DNA of 14,801 nt from Chloroflexota bacterium (GCA_019242065.1 JAFAWJ010000835.1:1-14801), one strand, 5' to 3'. Numbered from the stretch's first letter, positions 6,329-14,752 are shown. Notes: generated by a model not told the origin, from the sequence alone. Numbers and translations: made by a program.

Positions 6329-7372
6329 TCACGGCTGGTTGAGGTCGCGCGCGGCACGCCGACCGAGAGTCTCGAGTGGGGATTCGGTAACCGCGGAGCG
6401 GCTCGCCTTTCCGCGGACCCCTTGCGTGCCAACTCCACCCGGACCTGGAAGGAGCCGATTCACCAGGCCAAGCACGTCCGTTGCAAAACCCGGCATGAGG
6501 CCGTGCAGCCGAGCGACCAGGTCTGCCTGCCAGCCAAGTACGACTTCAGCTTCCCCGTGCGCGAGGGCGTGGACGATTCGCACCGCCGCGTCGTCGGCGC
6601 TGAGCGAAGTGAACGGTAGCGTGGCCCCCAGGCTGAACCAGGCATACTCGGCCTGGTGACGCCCCTTGAACTCGGCATTCACATGTGAGCCCGTGCGCAT
6701 CAGTCCTGGAACGATCGTGGTCACCGAAATGCCGTCGGGTTTGAGTTCGGCGCGCAGGCCTTCGGCAAAGCCCGTCGCTGCGAACTTCGCCGACGAATAC
6801 GGCATGAGGTGTGGCACGCTGACCTTACCCCCGATCGAAGTCACGATTGCGATCTTGCCGGACCGCCGTGCGCGCATTTGAGGCAAGACGGCATACACGG
6901 AATAGACGCAACCCCAGAACATCACCGCCATGGCGTATTCGAAATCTTCGATCGTCTGGTCGGCGAACGGGCCGACGCTGATCACACCAGCATTCGCCAC
7001 AAGTATGTTTACCTGCCCGAAGTGTCGGGTCGCGCGCTGCACCACATCTTGGACTTGCTCCCGGTCCGCGACGTCGCAGGGCACCGCCAGCACGTCGACA
7101 CCCAGACGGGCGATGTCGCTGCGCGCGCGCTCCAACTCCGACGCGTCGCGGGCGCACAGGACCAGGCGACAACCGCGCCGCGCGAACTCACGCGCCAGCG
7201 CCAGCCCGAGTCCGCGCGAACTGCCCGTGATCAGCACTACTTGGCCGCGCAGGTCAACGTGGGCTGAGTTGTCGAAGGCTCTGCGCAACGCAAGCAGCAC
7301 ACCAGCCGCCATAACTGGCGCCGCCCAACCCCTCAAACTAGGACGTAAGTTGCGGAAGGACCTGTTTGGCAT
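6329..7372 (-). CDS. Short-chain dehydrogenase/reductase with hydrophobic N-terminus
   Basis: This is a classical SDR with a Rossmann fold. It has TGSSRGLG (residues 49-56) for NAD(P), a CDVAD adenine-binding motif, ANAG, and the catalytic YSSAK (Y192, K196) with the Ser in VTSIGG. About 40 residues precede the domain, including a hydrophobic stretch (about 16-29) that may anchor it to the membrane. At 347 residues it is longer than the usual 250, with a C-terminal extension that includes HGLMPGFATDVLGLVNRLLP. The substrate cannot be predicted. The 7372 ATG overlaps the upstream oxidoreductase gene by 35 bases and has no good ribosome-binding site; an ATG at 7312 is an alternative that shortens the hydrophobic part. 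Either way it follows that gene closely and is probably co-expressed. Confidence 0.85.
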   Translation of the reverse strand: MPNRSFRNLRPSLRGWAAPVMAAGVLLALRRAFDNSAHVDLRGQVVLITGSSRGLGLALAREFARRGCRLVLCARDASELERARSDIARLGVDVLAVPCDVADREQVQDVVQRATRHFGQVNILVANAGVISVGPFADQTIEDFEYAMAVMFWGCVYSVYAVLPQMRARRSGKIAIVTSIGGKVSVPHLMPYSSAKFAATGFAEGLRAELKPDGISVTTIVPGLMRTGSHVNAEFKGRHQAEYAWFSLGATLPFTSLSADDAAVRIVHALAHGEAEVVLGWQADLVARLHGLMPGFATDVLGLVNRLLPGPGGVGTQGVRGKASRSAVTESPLETLGRRAARDLNQP

Positions 7373-8459
7373 AGAAATCGATCAGACGCATCTGGTCCGG
7401 GTTGCCGCTGTGTACGAACACATGGGTCGCACCGGCGTCCCACAGTCCTTGAATGTGCTTCACGTGATCACCTGGGTCCATGCTGACCAGCCAGTCCTGC
7501 CACACGTCATACGGCGTCGGCAACAGCTCCATCGCTCGCTGTTGGATCGTGCGAGGGTCCGGCACGTACAGCAACTTCTGGAAGCCGATCGGCGCAAACC
7601 GCCAGTACGTGGCCGCTTCGTTGGCCTCGGCTTCGCCGCCCACGACCACGAAGTCTTCGAGCAGGATCGGCATTGCACCGGGATCCTTGCCAGCCGAGAG
7701 CGCACCGTCGCGGAATGCATCGTGCAGGTCTGGATTGGTCAGGTTGGCCGGCGTTGTAATCCAGCCATCGCCCAGGGCGCCAGCCAGGCGGGCACTCTTG
7801 GGCCCGTTACCGGCGACGTAGATCGGGACAGGTTGGTCCGGCGTATCGTAAATGCGCAGGTCGCGCACAGCGTAGTACTGCCCCGAGAATGTCGTATGCT
7901 CACCTGTCCACAACTGTCGAATCAGGCCTATGGCTTCGGCCAGTCGATCATGCCGCTCCTGGTAAGGGCCGAAGCGTCCCGTGGCCGTCGTCTCATTAAG
8001 CGCTTCGCCGGTGCCGACGCCGAGAAACACGCGACCCGGATACAGGACCCCCAGTGTGGCAAATGCCTGGGCGACGACCGCCGGGTCATACCGGTATGTG
8101 GGCGTGGTCACCCCGGTTCCAAAGAAGGCCTGCTGCATCCGGGATCCGAGCAAGGCGAGCGTGATCCACGGGAACATCGCATGACCTTCATCCTCCTGCC
8201 ACGGCTGGATGTGGTCGCTGGTCCAGACTCCGTCGAAGCCGGCTTGTTCGGCCGCGGTGCCGAAGTCGATCAACTGCTGGGTCGGGAACTGCTCATGCGA
8301 GAGCACGAGCGCGATCTTTTTGCTGCGGGTAGAGGCAGCCGCGGCGGCTGGCCGGGCGGCCGTGGCAAACGGGAGGAGGACGCCCGCGGCGGCAGCACCG
8401 GCCAGGAGCGCGCGGCGGCTGATCGGGAGATCGATGGGACGGAAAAAAGCAGGTGCCAT
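7338..8459 (-). CDS. Tat-exported LLM-class (F420-dependent type) oxidoreductase
   Basis: The N-terminus carries a twin-arginine signal, ISRRALLAG (R15, R16 from the 8459 ATG), followed by an Ala-rich hydrophobic core and an ARPAAAAA cleavage region. The mature part is a bacterial luciferase-like TIM barrel with the features of F420-dependent G6PDH-type enzymes: GFDGVWTSDHIQPW near the start, TGVTTPTYRYDPAVVAQAFATL, GVGTGEALNE, and PIYVAGNGPKSARLAG for cofactor phosphate binding. Mycobacterial members of this exported group include the hydroxymycolic acid dehydrogenase, so oxidation of an envelope lipid or alcohol is possible. The substrate is not shown by sequence. The frame also allows a GTG start at 8483. 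The stop overlaps the SDR that follows. Confidence 0.87.
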   Translation of the reverse strand: MAPAFFRPIDLPISRRALLAGAAAAGVLLPFATAARPAAAAASTRSKKIALVLSHEQFPTQQLIDFGTAAEQAGFDGVWTSDHIQPWQEDEGHAMFPWITLALLGSRMQQAFFGTGVTTPTYRYDPAVVAQAFATLGVLYPGRVFLGVGTGEALNETTATGRFGPYQERHDRLAEAIGLIRQLWTGEHTTFSGQYYAVRDLRIYDTPDQPVPIYVAGNGPKSARLAGALGDGWITTPANLTNPDLHDAFRDGALSAGKDPGAMPILLEDFVVVGGEAEANEAATYWRFAPIGFQKLLYVPDPRTIQQRAMELLPTPYDVWQDWLVSMDPGDHVKHIQGLWDAGATHVFVHSGNPDQMRLIDFYAKQVLPQLTS

Positions 8460-8621
8460 GCTGATTCGCCACGCCGACTGCACATGATGTGCCGCTGTCC
8501 TGGCCAGCGTGACTCACGTGGGCGTAAATAGTTATTCATGCATACGTCGGCACTCGTTGACCGTTCTTGAACGCGAACCCGCGTGCGGTCCGCGTCGTGC
8601 AGTGCGCGCCTGGGAGGGATC
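8460..8621. promoter_or_regulatory. Divergent intergenic region between LLM oxidoreductase and ligD-type polymerase
   Basis: These 162 bases separate two divergent genes, so both promoters should lie here. An AT-rich patch stands out at 8525-8548, with TAAATAGTTATT at 8525-8536 and the palindrome ATGCAT nearby. On the plus strand TTGACC at 8557-8562 resembles a -35 box, but no good -10 is found at the right distance. On the minus strand AACTAT within the AT patch could be a -10 box. No regulator site is recognisable. Confidence 0.3.
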
Positions 8622-9629
8622 ATGCCAGATGCCCTGCGTATTACCCATCCTGAGCGCGTGTACTGGCCGACGCGACAACCGTATGCTGCCATCACCAAAC
8701 GCGAGCTGCTCGAATACTTCGCAGCCGTCTCGCCCTACCTGTTGCCGCACCTGCGCGACCGGCCACTTACGCTCCATCGGTTTCCTACCGGGCTGACTGG
8801 CAAGCGCTACTACCAGAAGCATGTCGAGTTTTCACTGCCGAGTTTCGTAAGCCGCGCCCTGGTCTTTGCTGAAGAACACAGGACCAGTGGCTATCACGTC
8901 ATCTGCAACAACGTGGAAACTTTGCTCTGGTTGGCGCAGATCGGCAACCTCGAACTCCACCCCTGGTACTCACGCACGAGCCCGGAGCCCGATGCGCGCA
9001 TGCTGCCGACGACGTTCAGTGGATCGGTCCAGGCGCTGGAGGCATCGGTCCTGAACTACCCTGATTTCATGGTATTCGACCTGGACCCGTACCTGTATTC
9101 GGGTGCCGAGCAGGGCGGGGAAGAACCAGAGCTGCATCGCCGCGGGTTTGCTCAGGTGTGCATCGTGGCCCGGTGGCTAAAGACGCTCCTCGACGAGTTA
9201 GGATTGGAGGCCTTTGTGAAGACGAGCGGCAAGTCGGGTCTGCATGTGTTCGTTCCTATTTTGCGACAGTTCGACTACGATGCCGTGCGAGGCATCAGCG
9301 CGCAGATCTGTCGGTTCGTCCTGGAGCAACACCCTGAGACGCTGACGATGGACTGGGCCGTGGATCGCCGACGCGGCAAGGTCTTCCTTGACCACAATCA
9401 AAACACCCGAGGTAAGACGCTGGCCAGTCCGTACTCGCCCCGAGCGCTTGACGGCGCTCCGGTCAGCATGCCAGTCCGGTGGGCGGAGCTCGAGGATATC
9501 TATCCGACGCAATTTCGCATCGGCACCGTGGTCGATCGACTGGCCGGCGTTGGAGACATCTGGAGTGATGTGCTGAAGTGTAAGAACGACCTCACGGCGG
9601 CTGCGGCCGCATGGAGTACGGTCGCTTGA
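8622..9629 (+). CDS. ligD: LigD-type DNA polymerase/primase domain protein (stand-alone)
   Basis: This 335-residue protein matches the archaeo-eukaryotic primase-like polymerase domain of LigD, which fills or extends ends in bacterial non-homologous end joining. Seen motifs are an early THPERVYWP (usual start of the domain), LHRFPTG, YYQKH, the metal-binding DLD at D153/D155 in MVFDLDPY, KTSGKSGLHVFVP (family norm KTSGSKGLHV), and a third acidic residue at D257 in VFLDHNQN followed by RGKTLASPYSPR. There is no ligase or nuclease domain and no Ku gene in the window. Such stand-alone polymerases are known in several phyla, so the symbol marks the domain only. The start at 8622 has a strong GGGAGGG at 8612-8618; the frame is open from 8583 but without a ribosome-binding site. 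Confidence 0.9.
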   Translation: MPDALRITHPERVYWPTRQPYAAITKRELLEYFAAVSPYLLPHLRDRPLTLHRFPTGLTGKRYYQKHVEFSLPSFVSRALVFAEEHRTSGYHVICNNVETLLWLAQIGNLELHPWYSRTSPEPDARMLPTTFSGSVQALEASVLNYPDFMVFDLDPYLYSGAEQGGEEPELHRRGFAQVCIVARWLKTLLDELGLEAFVKTSGKSGLHVFVPILRQFDYDAVRGISAQICRFVLEQHPETLTMDWAVDRRRGKVFLDHNQNTRGKTLASPYSPRALDGAPVSMPVRWAELEDIYPTQFRIGTVVDRLAGVGDIWSDVLKCKNDLTAAAAAWSTVA

Positions 9630-9683
9630 GGTCTCCATGCACGTCCTCGAGTCTTCGGGCACGGCCCTTGCTGCTCACGCGCC

Positions 9684-10562
9684 ATGACGCAGACACAACA
9701 AGAACAGCCACGGCCGCCGTTTCCAGAACAACGTCAGGAGAAGCCCGGCCTCGAGGCGCACATCACACCACGGCCCGAATACCAAGCACCCGCCTACAAG
9801 CCAGCCGGTAAGCTGACCGGGAAAGTGGCGCTGATTACCGGTGGAGACTCCGGAATCGGGCGCGCCGTGGCCGTCCTCTACGCCCGCGAGGGCGCCGATG
9901 TCGGGATCGTGCATCTTCCCCAGGAACAGACGGACGCCGACGTGACGCGTCGCGCCATCGAAGCCGAGGGCCGTCGCTGCGTGTCGGTTGCGGGAGACCT
10001 GACCGATCCCTCCTTCCCGAAGCAGGCGGTGGAGCGCACGGTTGGTGAGTTGGGCAAGCTCGACATCCTGGTCAACAACGCGGCGTTTCAGCAGCACGTC
10101 ACGAGCCTGGAAGAATTATCCGACGAGCAACTGGAGCACACTTTCGAGACCAACATCTACGGCTACTTCCGCATGAGCAGGGCAGCACTACCCCACCTCA
10201 AGCCTGGCAGCGCGATCGTCAACACCGGCTCGATCACCGGTCTGGAGGGCAGCAAAGCGCTGCTGGACTACTCCGCGACCAAAGGCGCTATTCATGCATT
10301 TACCAAGTCGCTGGCGCAGAGCCTGGTCGACAAGGGCATCCGCGTGAACTGCGTGGCGCCCGGTCCGGTCTGGACGCCGCTGAATGCGTCAGACCAGGAA
10401 GCCGAGCAGGTTGCGAAATTTGGTCAGCAGGTGCCCTATCAACGGCCAGCGCAGCCGGAGGAGATCGCACCGGCGTATGTGTTCTTCGCGTCGGACGGTG
10501 ACTCGAGCTACATTACCGGCGAAGTTCTTACGCTCCTTGGAGGCGAAACGGCAGCGGGTTGA
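9684..10562 (+). CDS. Short-chain dehydrogenase, YghA/YdaD-like
   Basis: This 292-residue protein has a Pro/Gln-rich N-terminal extension of about 40 residues (PGLEAHITPRPEY) followed by a classical SDR domain: TGGDSGIG (residues 52-59), GDLTD, NNAA, the catalytic Ser in NTGSITG, and YSATK (Y196, K200), ending ITGEVLTLLGG. The N-terminal extension and the GGDSGIGRAVAVLYAREGAD context are typical of the YghA and YdaD/YhdF group. These are NADP-dependent aldehyde or alcohol reductases, several of them general-stress proteins. The ATG at 9684 has no obvious ribosome-binding site. It lies 54 bases after the polymerase gene. Its stop codon overlaps the TTG start of the formyltransferase-like gene by 4 bases (TTGA). 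Confidence 0.9.
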   Translation: MTQTQQEQPRPPFPEQRQEKPGLEAHITPRPEYQAPAYKPAGKLTGKVALITGGDSGIGRAVAVLYAREGADVGIVHLPQEQTDADVTRRAIEAEGRRCVSVAGDLTDPSFPKQAVERTVGELGKLDILVNNAAFQQHVTSLEELSDEQLEHTFETNIYGYFRMSRAALPHLKPGSAIVNTGSITGLEGSKALLDYSATKGAIHAFTKSLAQSLVDKGIRVNCVAPGPVWTPLNASDQEAEQVAKFGQQVPYQRPAQPEEIAPAYVFFASDGDSSYITGEVLTLLGGETAAG

Positions 10563-11383
10563 CGGGCGTGGCGTTGCGAATTGGGGTAATGTGCGGCGCA
10601 TCCGGCGAGATCGTCCGCACGTTCGTGGCGCGCCATGGCGTTGCTTTGGGAGAGGCCGGCATCGAGGTAGCGGTTGTCGTCCTCGACGATGACCGCGAGG
10701 CGCGCCAGGCCCCCACGCGTCACCTGTGGCGACTGGCCACTCGGCAGGCGCGCGTGGCTGGCTGCTCACGTCCGACGGCGCTGGCTCGCATTCTCGTGTA
10801 TCGGGCACTGGCCGAGCGGTCCGCCTCCATTCCGAGCGACGCCCCGCCGCCATTGCCGCCTCACGTGTCGACGGTACATGTGCCCACGCTGAACGCGCCG
10901 GCCGCCGCCGAAGCGACGCGGAACTTCCGGTGCGACCTGGTGTGCCTGATGGGCGCACGGTTCTTGACCCGCCGGACCTTGCGAAACATCGGCGTACCGG
11001 TGGTGAACATCCACTCCAGCGACCCACGCTGGGTGCGCGGCGGACCGGTCGTGGTCTGGGAGGTACTGGCGAATCGGCCGGAGATCACGCTCGTCGTGCA
11101 CGAGGCGACCGAGGTGCTCGACTCCGGAGCGATTCTGGCTGAGGGCGCTCAGAGGATCGTGTACCGAGGTGGGCTGGGCGCCACCACGACCGCGACAATG
11201 AGCGCCGCACGTTTTGTCGTCGCCGATCTCTTCGATCGCGTGGTGCGCGACGTCGCTGCCGGATCGCCGCAACGAACGGCATTTGCTCCAGGCACCTTGC
11301 GGGTGACGCCGAGCGTGGCGCTCAGCCTGCGAGCGGAAGCGCTGTGCCGCAGCCGATCTCGGGCCGCGACGGCCGCTGTCTAG
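10559..11383 (+). CDS. Formyltransferase-fold protein, probably sugar or amine N-formyltransferase
   Basis: The second half matches the formyltransferase N-terminal fold. LVCLMGARFLTRRTL is followed by VVNIHSSDPRWVRGGP and, 36 residues on, VLDSGAILAE. In ArnA and methionyl-tRNA formyltransferase the catalytic Asn, His and Asp lie in N-x-H and D-x-G; here they are N150, H152 and D188, with the same His-to-Asp spacing of 36 as in ArnA. The enzyme should use N10-formyltetrahydrofolate. The C-terminal OB domain of tRNA formyltransferase is missing and a glycosyltransferase follows, so an amino-sugar or nucleotide-sugar substrate is more likely than tRNA. The first ~110 residues are less typical and Arg/Ala-rich. 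The TTG at 10559 (overlapping the SDR stop) or a GTG at 10568 may be the start; neither has a well-spaced ribosome-binding site. Confidence 0.75.
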   Translation: MTGVALRIGVMCGASGEIVRTFVARHGVALGEAGIEVAVVVLDDDREARQAPTRHLWRLATRQARVAGCSRPTALARILVYRALAERSASIPSDAPPPLPPHVSTVHVPTLNAPAAAEATRNFRCDLVCLMGARFLTRRTLRNIGVPVVNIHSSDPRWVRGGPVVVWEVLANRPEITLVVHEATEVLDSGAILAEGAQRIVYRGGLGATTTATMSAARFVVADLFDRVVRDVAAGSPQRTAFAPGTLRVTPSVALSLRAEALCRSRSRAATAAV

Positions 11384-11599
11384 ATGCAAAGTTTCATCCA
11401 CGTCACTGAGCAGTCCGCTTCGATTCTCCTGGACGCTCAACAATGAGCACGACGACGGGCCAATTCCTACAACTATCAGCCGCAAACGCAAGTCGCGCCC
11501 AGGGTGCCGCCCCGGGAGTACCGTGCGTTTGCGCCGAACATGTCACCACCTGCAGGCACTGCTTCACGTGCCTGGTACACAGCCTGCATTTCAGGCAGC

Positions 11600-12712
11600 A
11601 TGTCCGTCCTCGGACAGTTTGTCGAGTATCTTCGCTCCACCTACTCCGACCCGACGGTCCGCCTGCTGGATGCGGTTGGCGATGGCGCTGCGGCGTGGCC
11701 CCAGCGGGCCGCGGTGAGCGTCCTCGTGGGCGATGCAACTCTCGACGCGCGCCTCGCCACGCAGCGAGTACGGTCGACCTTTCTCGGTTGGTCACACGAC
11801 AGGCGCGTTGCAATCGTGGATCGCCACCCGTACGTGACGGAGAGGGCGCCAACCACCTTCCGCGTCGTGGCGATCGTTCCCACGTTCAACGAAGCCGACG
11901 TCATCGCCGATACGCTGGACTACCTCGTACGCGACGAAGTCGGTGTATTCGTCCTCGACAACTGGTCCACGGATGCAACCTTGGACATCGTGCGGCGCTT
12001 TTCGGGTCGCGGTCTCCGCGGTCTCGAGCGCTTCCCGAGCGATGCGCCACCCGCGGTCTATGATCTGCGCGCGATCCTCACACGCGTCGAACAACTGGCC
12101 GCCAATATCGATGCCGATTGGATCGTTCTGCACGACGCAGACGAGCGGCGCCGCAGTCCCTGGCCGGGCGTGTCGCTACGCGACGCACTCTACAGTGTCG
12201 ACCTCGCCGGGTTCAACTGCATCGATCATGTGACCCTCAATTTCTGGCCGGTGGACAACGGCTATGACGATGGTACGCGTGAGATCGAGTCGTACTTCAA
12301 CTACTTCGAATTCAGCAATCACGCCGGCCACTTTCATCAACGGCGAGCATGGAAGAAGCTCCCGGTACCGGTTTCTCTGGCCGCCTCGGCGGGGCATGAC
12401 TGTGCATTTCCGGGTCGGCGGGTCTTTCCGTACAAGTTCCTGCTCAAGCACTATCCGGTGCGTTCGCAGTCGCATGGCCAGCGGAAGGTTGTGGACGAGC
12501 GACGCGCACGGTGGAATACGGCGGAGCGTGCGCTCGGCTGGCACCAGCAGTATGACGACATCAGTTCGTTCGTGCGTGACCCGTCGGAACTGACGTTCTT
12601 TGATCCGAAAAGTTTTTACGAGCGAAGGCTCATAGAGCGGCTCTCGGGCGTCGGTATCTTTCAGGCGCCGCCCGCGTGGGCAACGCCTCCGATGTGGACA
12701 ACCCCGGCCTGA
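11600..12712 (+). CDS. Family 2-like glycosyltransferase (GT-A fold)
   Basis: After about 90 N-terminal residues of unknown fold comes a GT-A domain. It has VVAIVPTFNEADVI, VLDNWSTDAT (D120) and WIVLHDADE with the D179-A-D181 metal and nucleotide-sugar site. The C-terminal part has conserved phrases of the Glyco_tranf_2_4 group: RRAWKKLP, LLKHYPVRS, SHGQRKV and LGWHQQYDD. It transfers a sugar from a nucleotide donor, probably in the cytoplasm onto a glycan or lipid carrier; donor and acceptor are unknown. The frame is open from a GTG at 11504, with an ATG at 11540. The ATG at 11600 is chosen because MSVLGQFVEYL looks like a natural start, although only AGG precedes it closely. It lies about 216 bases after the formyltransferase-like gene. 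The region between them has no recognisable gene. Confidence 0.82.
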   Translation: MSVLGQFVEYLRSTYSDPTVRLLDAVGDGAAAWPQRAAVSVLVGDATLDARLATQRVRSTFLGWSHDRRVAIVDRHPYVTERAPTTFRVVAIVPTFNEADVIADTLDYLVRDEVGVFVLDNWSTDATLDIVRRFSGRGLRGLERFPSDAPPAVYDLRAILTRVEQLAANIDADWIVLHDADERRRSPWPGVSLRDALYSVDLAGFNCIDHVTLNFWPVDNGYDDGTREIESYFNYFEFSNHAGHFHQRRAWKKLPVPVSLAASAGHDCAFPGRRVFPYKFLLKHYPVRSQSHGQRKVVDERRARWNTAERALGWHQQYDDISSFVRDPSELTFFDPKSFYERRLIERLSGVGIFQAPPAWATPPMWTTPA

Positions 12713-12841
12713 ACCTGAACGCGAGAGAACATGGAGCCGAAGTTGCACACACAGCTTCGCGTTCGCCCGCCGATGTGCAGCGGTCGTTGCTGTGTGAAAG
12801 GTTTCGACGCCCCTATCGCATTCTCAACGCGTATGACGCTG

Positions 12842-14518
12842 CTAGCTCAGCCACGTATCGGTGTAGACGTTGGCCTCCGTCAATCGAAACCGAAATCCAT
12901 GCACGTTAGACGCCAGGCTGACGACGTGCTTGGACGGAGCAACTGCCATGGAAAACGACTGATCCAGGATTTCGTCGTCGAGGTCGAGCAACTCTTGGCG
13001 CCGCTTTCCAGCGTCTGGCTCAATCGCGGCGGTGGTGACCAACTGCTTGTATCGGCTGTCTCCGTTGAAGCCGGCCAGGTTGTTGTTGACGTCCCAATAG
13101 CGACTGACTAGCGGGAGGGTCGTCGGGTCCAGGGCGGCGAAGCCTGAATTGGACATCAACAATCCGTACTGGAACTGCGCGATCATCGCGTTGAACGCGG
13201 CGCGCTCCACGCCCTTCAGATTGATTGTGAGGCCAACCTCGGCGAGGTTTGCCTGCAGCATCTGACCGAACGTGCCAATCTCCGGTACGACCGAGTTGTA
13301 CAGAAAGTCGAGCGATGTGTTGGTCGCCCCAGCCTCGTCCAGCAGCGATTTGGCCCGCTCGAGATCCAGCATATAATGCTGACCGCGCGCCTGATCGTAG
13401 GCCGGGGAGAAGGTTGGCCAGGGCAGCGACTCTGCTGGTCCGGAGTGGTTGAGAACGGTATCGACAAACCGCTGGCGGTCGATCGCGTAGTTGATGGCCT
13501 GGCGAACCCGCTTGTCGGCCGTCGGGCCGGCGGTGGTGTTCGCCACCACGATCCAGTACTGACCGCTCGGGTCATTCGTGAGGACCTGCTGCTGGGGGTT
13601 CTGCTGCAGCCGCGGGATGGCCGTCGTTGGCGGCGTGTCGACGCCCTGGATCGCACCCGCCTCGAGTTGCACCACCATCGTTTGCGCATCAGGAACGAAC
13701 GGGATCACGACCTCCTCGAGATACGGGCGACCGCTTTGCCAGTAGTTCGGATTTTTGACCCATCGGATGTGATCGCCCTGCACCCACTCGGCGAACATAA
13801 ATGGACCGGTGCCGCCGGACTTCGCCATGAAATCGGGCGATTCGGTGATGTCCTTGTTCGACATGTTGAGCAGCTCAAAGAGGTCGAACAACGCCGGGCG
13901 GGACTGGTCTGATGTAAGCGTGATCGTGTACGGATCCGGGGTTTGAATATCGCTCCACCAGTTGCTCATGTTCGTGAATTGCGCACCCACCTTTGGGTCG
14001 CGGACGCGGAGCAGATTGTACTTCACGTCGTCACTGGTGAACTCACGTCCGTTGTGGAACTCGACACCCTTGCGGAGCGTGAAAGTCACCTGTTTGAAGT
14101 CGGGAGCGACCTCCCAGCTCTCGGCAAGCATCGGCTGGGGTTTGTAGTTGGCGTCGTATGCGATCAGCGTGTCGAAGCCGAGCCAGATCGCGCTGAGGGT
14201 GGCCGGTGTGATGTTGTTCGCATCCAGCGGCGAGACGCCGGCTTGACCGCCGGAAGCGATCTCTACGTTCTGCGCGACGTGCAGGCTTCCCCCTGAACGA
14301 GGTTCCTCGGTTGTGGTCGTAGTAGGTGCGGGGGCAACCGCGATCACCGTGGCGGTGGACGCGGCACGCGTGCCAGTGGGCAAAGGCGTGCTCGCCGGGG
14401 CTGCGCCCTGCGGCGCTGCCGGCGCGCACGCGACCAGCAGTGTCAGCGCCAGGCCGCCCATCGCCAACCTGAGCGCCTCTCGGCGGGATACGACCTCTTC
14501 GTTACGTTCCTGAAGCAC
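12842..14518 (-). CDS. ABC transporter solute-binding lipoprotein, family 5 (peptide/nickel type)
   Basis: This 558-residue protein belongs to the SBP_bac_5 family (DppA, OppA, NikA type). It starts with a twin-arginine segment (SRREALRL, R12/R13) and a hydrophobic core ending in the lipobox LVAC with lipidated C31. A Pro/Ala/Thr-rich tether (about 32-72) follows, then the mature domain. Family phrases are LAESWEVAPDFKQVTFTLRK and GVEFHNGREFTSDDVKYN, then GTGPFMFAEW, KNPNYWQSGRPYLEEV, RVRQAINYAIDRQRFV and YDQARGQHYMLDLERAKSLLDEAG. It should capture oligopeptides or similar solutes outside the membrane. No permease or ATPase gene lies downstream; a convergent glycosyltransferase gene ends 130 bases away. 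The GTG start at 14518 has AGAGG at 14526-14530, 7 bases upstream. Confidence 0.93.
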   Translation of the reverse strand: MLQERNEEVVSRREALRLAMGGLALTLLVACAPAAPQGAAPASTPLPTGTRAASTATVIAVAPAPTTTTTEEPRSGGSLHVAQNVEIASGGQAGVSPLDANNITPATLSAIWLGFDTLIAYDANYKPQPMLAESWEVAPDFKQVTFTLRKGVEFHNGREFTSDDVKYNLLRVRDPKVGAQFTNMSNWWSDIQTPDPYTITLTSDQSRPALFDLFELLNMSNKDITESPDFMAKSGGTGPFMFAEWVQGDHIRWVKNPNYWQSGRPYLEEVVIPFVPDAQTMVVQLEAGAIQGVDTPPTTAIPRLQQNPQQQVLTNDPSGQYWIVVANTTAGPTADKRVRQAINYAIDRQRFVDTVLNHSGPAESLPWPTFSPAYDQARGQHYMLDLERAKSLLDEAGATNTSLDFLYNSVVPEIGTFGQMLQANLAEVGLTINLKGVERAAFNAMIAQFQYGLLMSNSGFAALDPTTLPLVSRYWDVNNNLAGFNGDSRYKQLVTTAAIEPDAGKRRQELLDLDDEILDQSFSMAVAPSKHVVSLASNVHGFRFRLTEANVYTDTWLS

Positions 14519-14528
14519 GAACTAACCT

Positions 14529-14541
14529 CTGTTGCCAACAG
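14529..14541. promoter_or_regulatory. Short dyad overlapping the solute-binding protein ribosome-binding site
   Basis: CTGTTG and CAACAG flank a single C, giving a 13-base near-perfect palindrome that shares two bases with the AGAGG ribosome-binding site at 14526-14530. It could be a small operator or a weak RNA hairpin. A dyad this short can arise by chance. Confidence 0.25.
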
Positions 14542-14558
14542 TTGACTGAATTTCGTGC

Positions 14559-14588
14559 AGTTTACAAGTAGCGGTAGGGCCCTTCCAA
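14559..14588 (-). promoter_or_regulatory. Candidate sigma-70-type promoter for the solute-binding protein gene
   Basis: On the minus strand TTGGAA (14588-14583) and TAAACT (14564-14559) are 18 bases apart. Each matches four of six bases of the -35 and -10 consensus. A transcript would begin near 14550 and leave a leader of about 30 bases containing the dyad at 14529-14541. The match is weak and no other promoter evidence exists. Confidence 0.25.
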
Positions 14589-14591
14589 GAC

Positions 14592-14624
14592 AGTGTCGTC
14601 AGTGAGGTCGGCGCGCACGACACT
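14592..14624. repeat. 8-bp inverted repeat upstream of the candidate promoter
   Basis: AGTGTCGT (14592-14599) and ACGACACT (14617-14624) are perfect reverse complements separated by 17 bases. They lie just upstream of the candidate -35 box of the solute-binding protein gene, where a dimeric regulator could bind. There is no T-tract, so it is not a terminator. Chance is possible. Confidence 0.35.
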
Positions 14625-14752
14625 CGCGGCTGGAATGGGTTCGAGCGTCGACCTGCTGGTGATCGAGGTGCTAGACATGCGCCATCTGCCACCACCGCGG
14701 CCGCGGATCTGCTGCACCGCTCCACCCGCCGCCATGAGACGGGGCCATTCTG

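Noticed and set aside
6930..8531. 533-residue open frame on the plus strand
   Set aside because: It lies antisense to the LLM oxidoreductase and SDR genes, which have clear family motifs. Its own translation is Arg/Ser-rich with no recognisable domain; long antisense frames are common in GC-rich DNA.
11443..12063. Plus-strand frame with a Cys-rich patch (CVCAEH, CRHCFTC) before the glycosyltransferase
   Set aside because: The Cys spacing hints at metal binding, but most of the frame runs through the glycosyltransferase gene in a different phase and has no ribosome-binding site.
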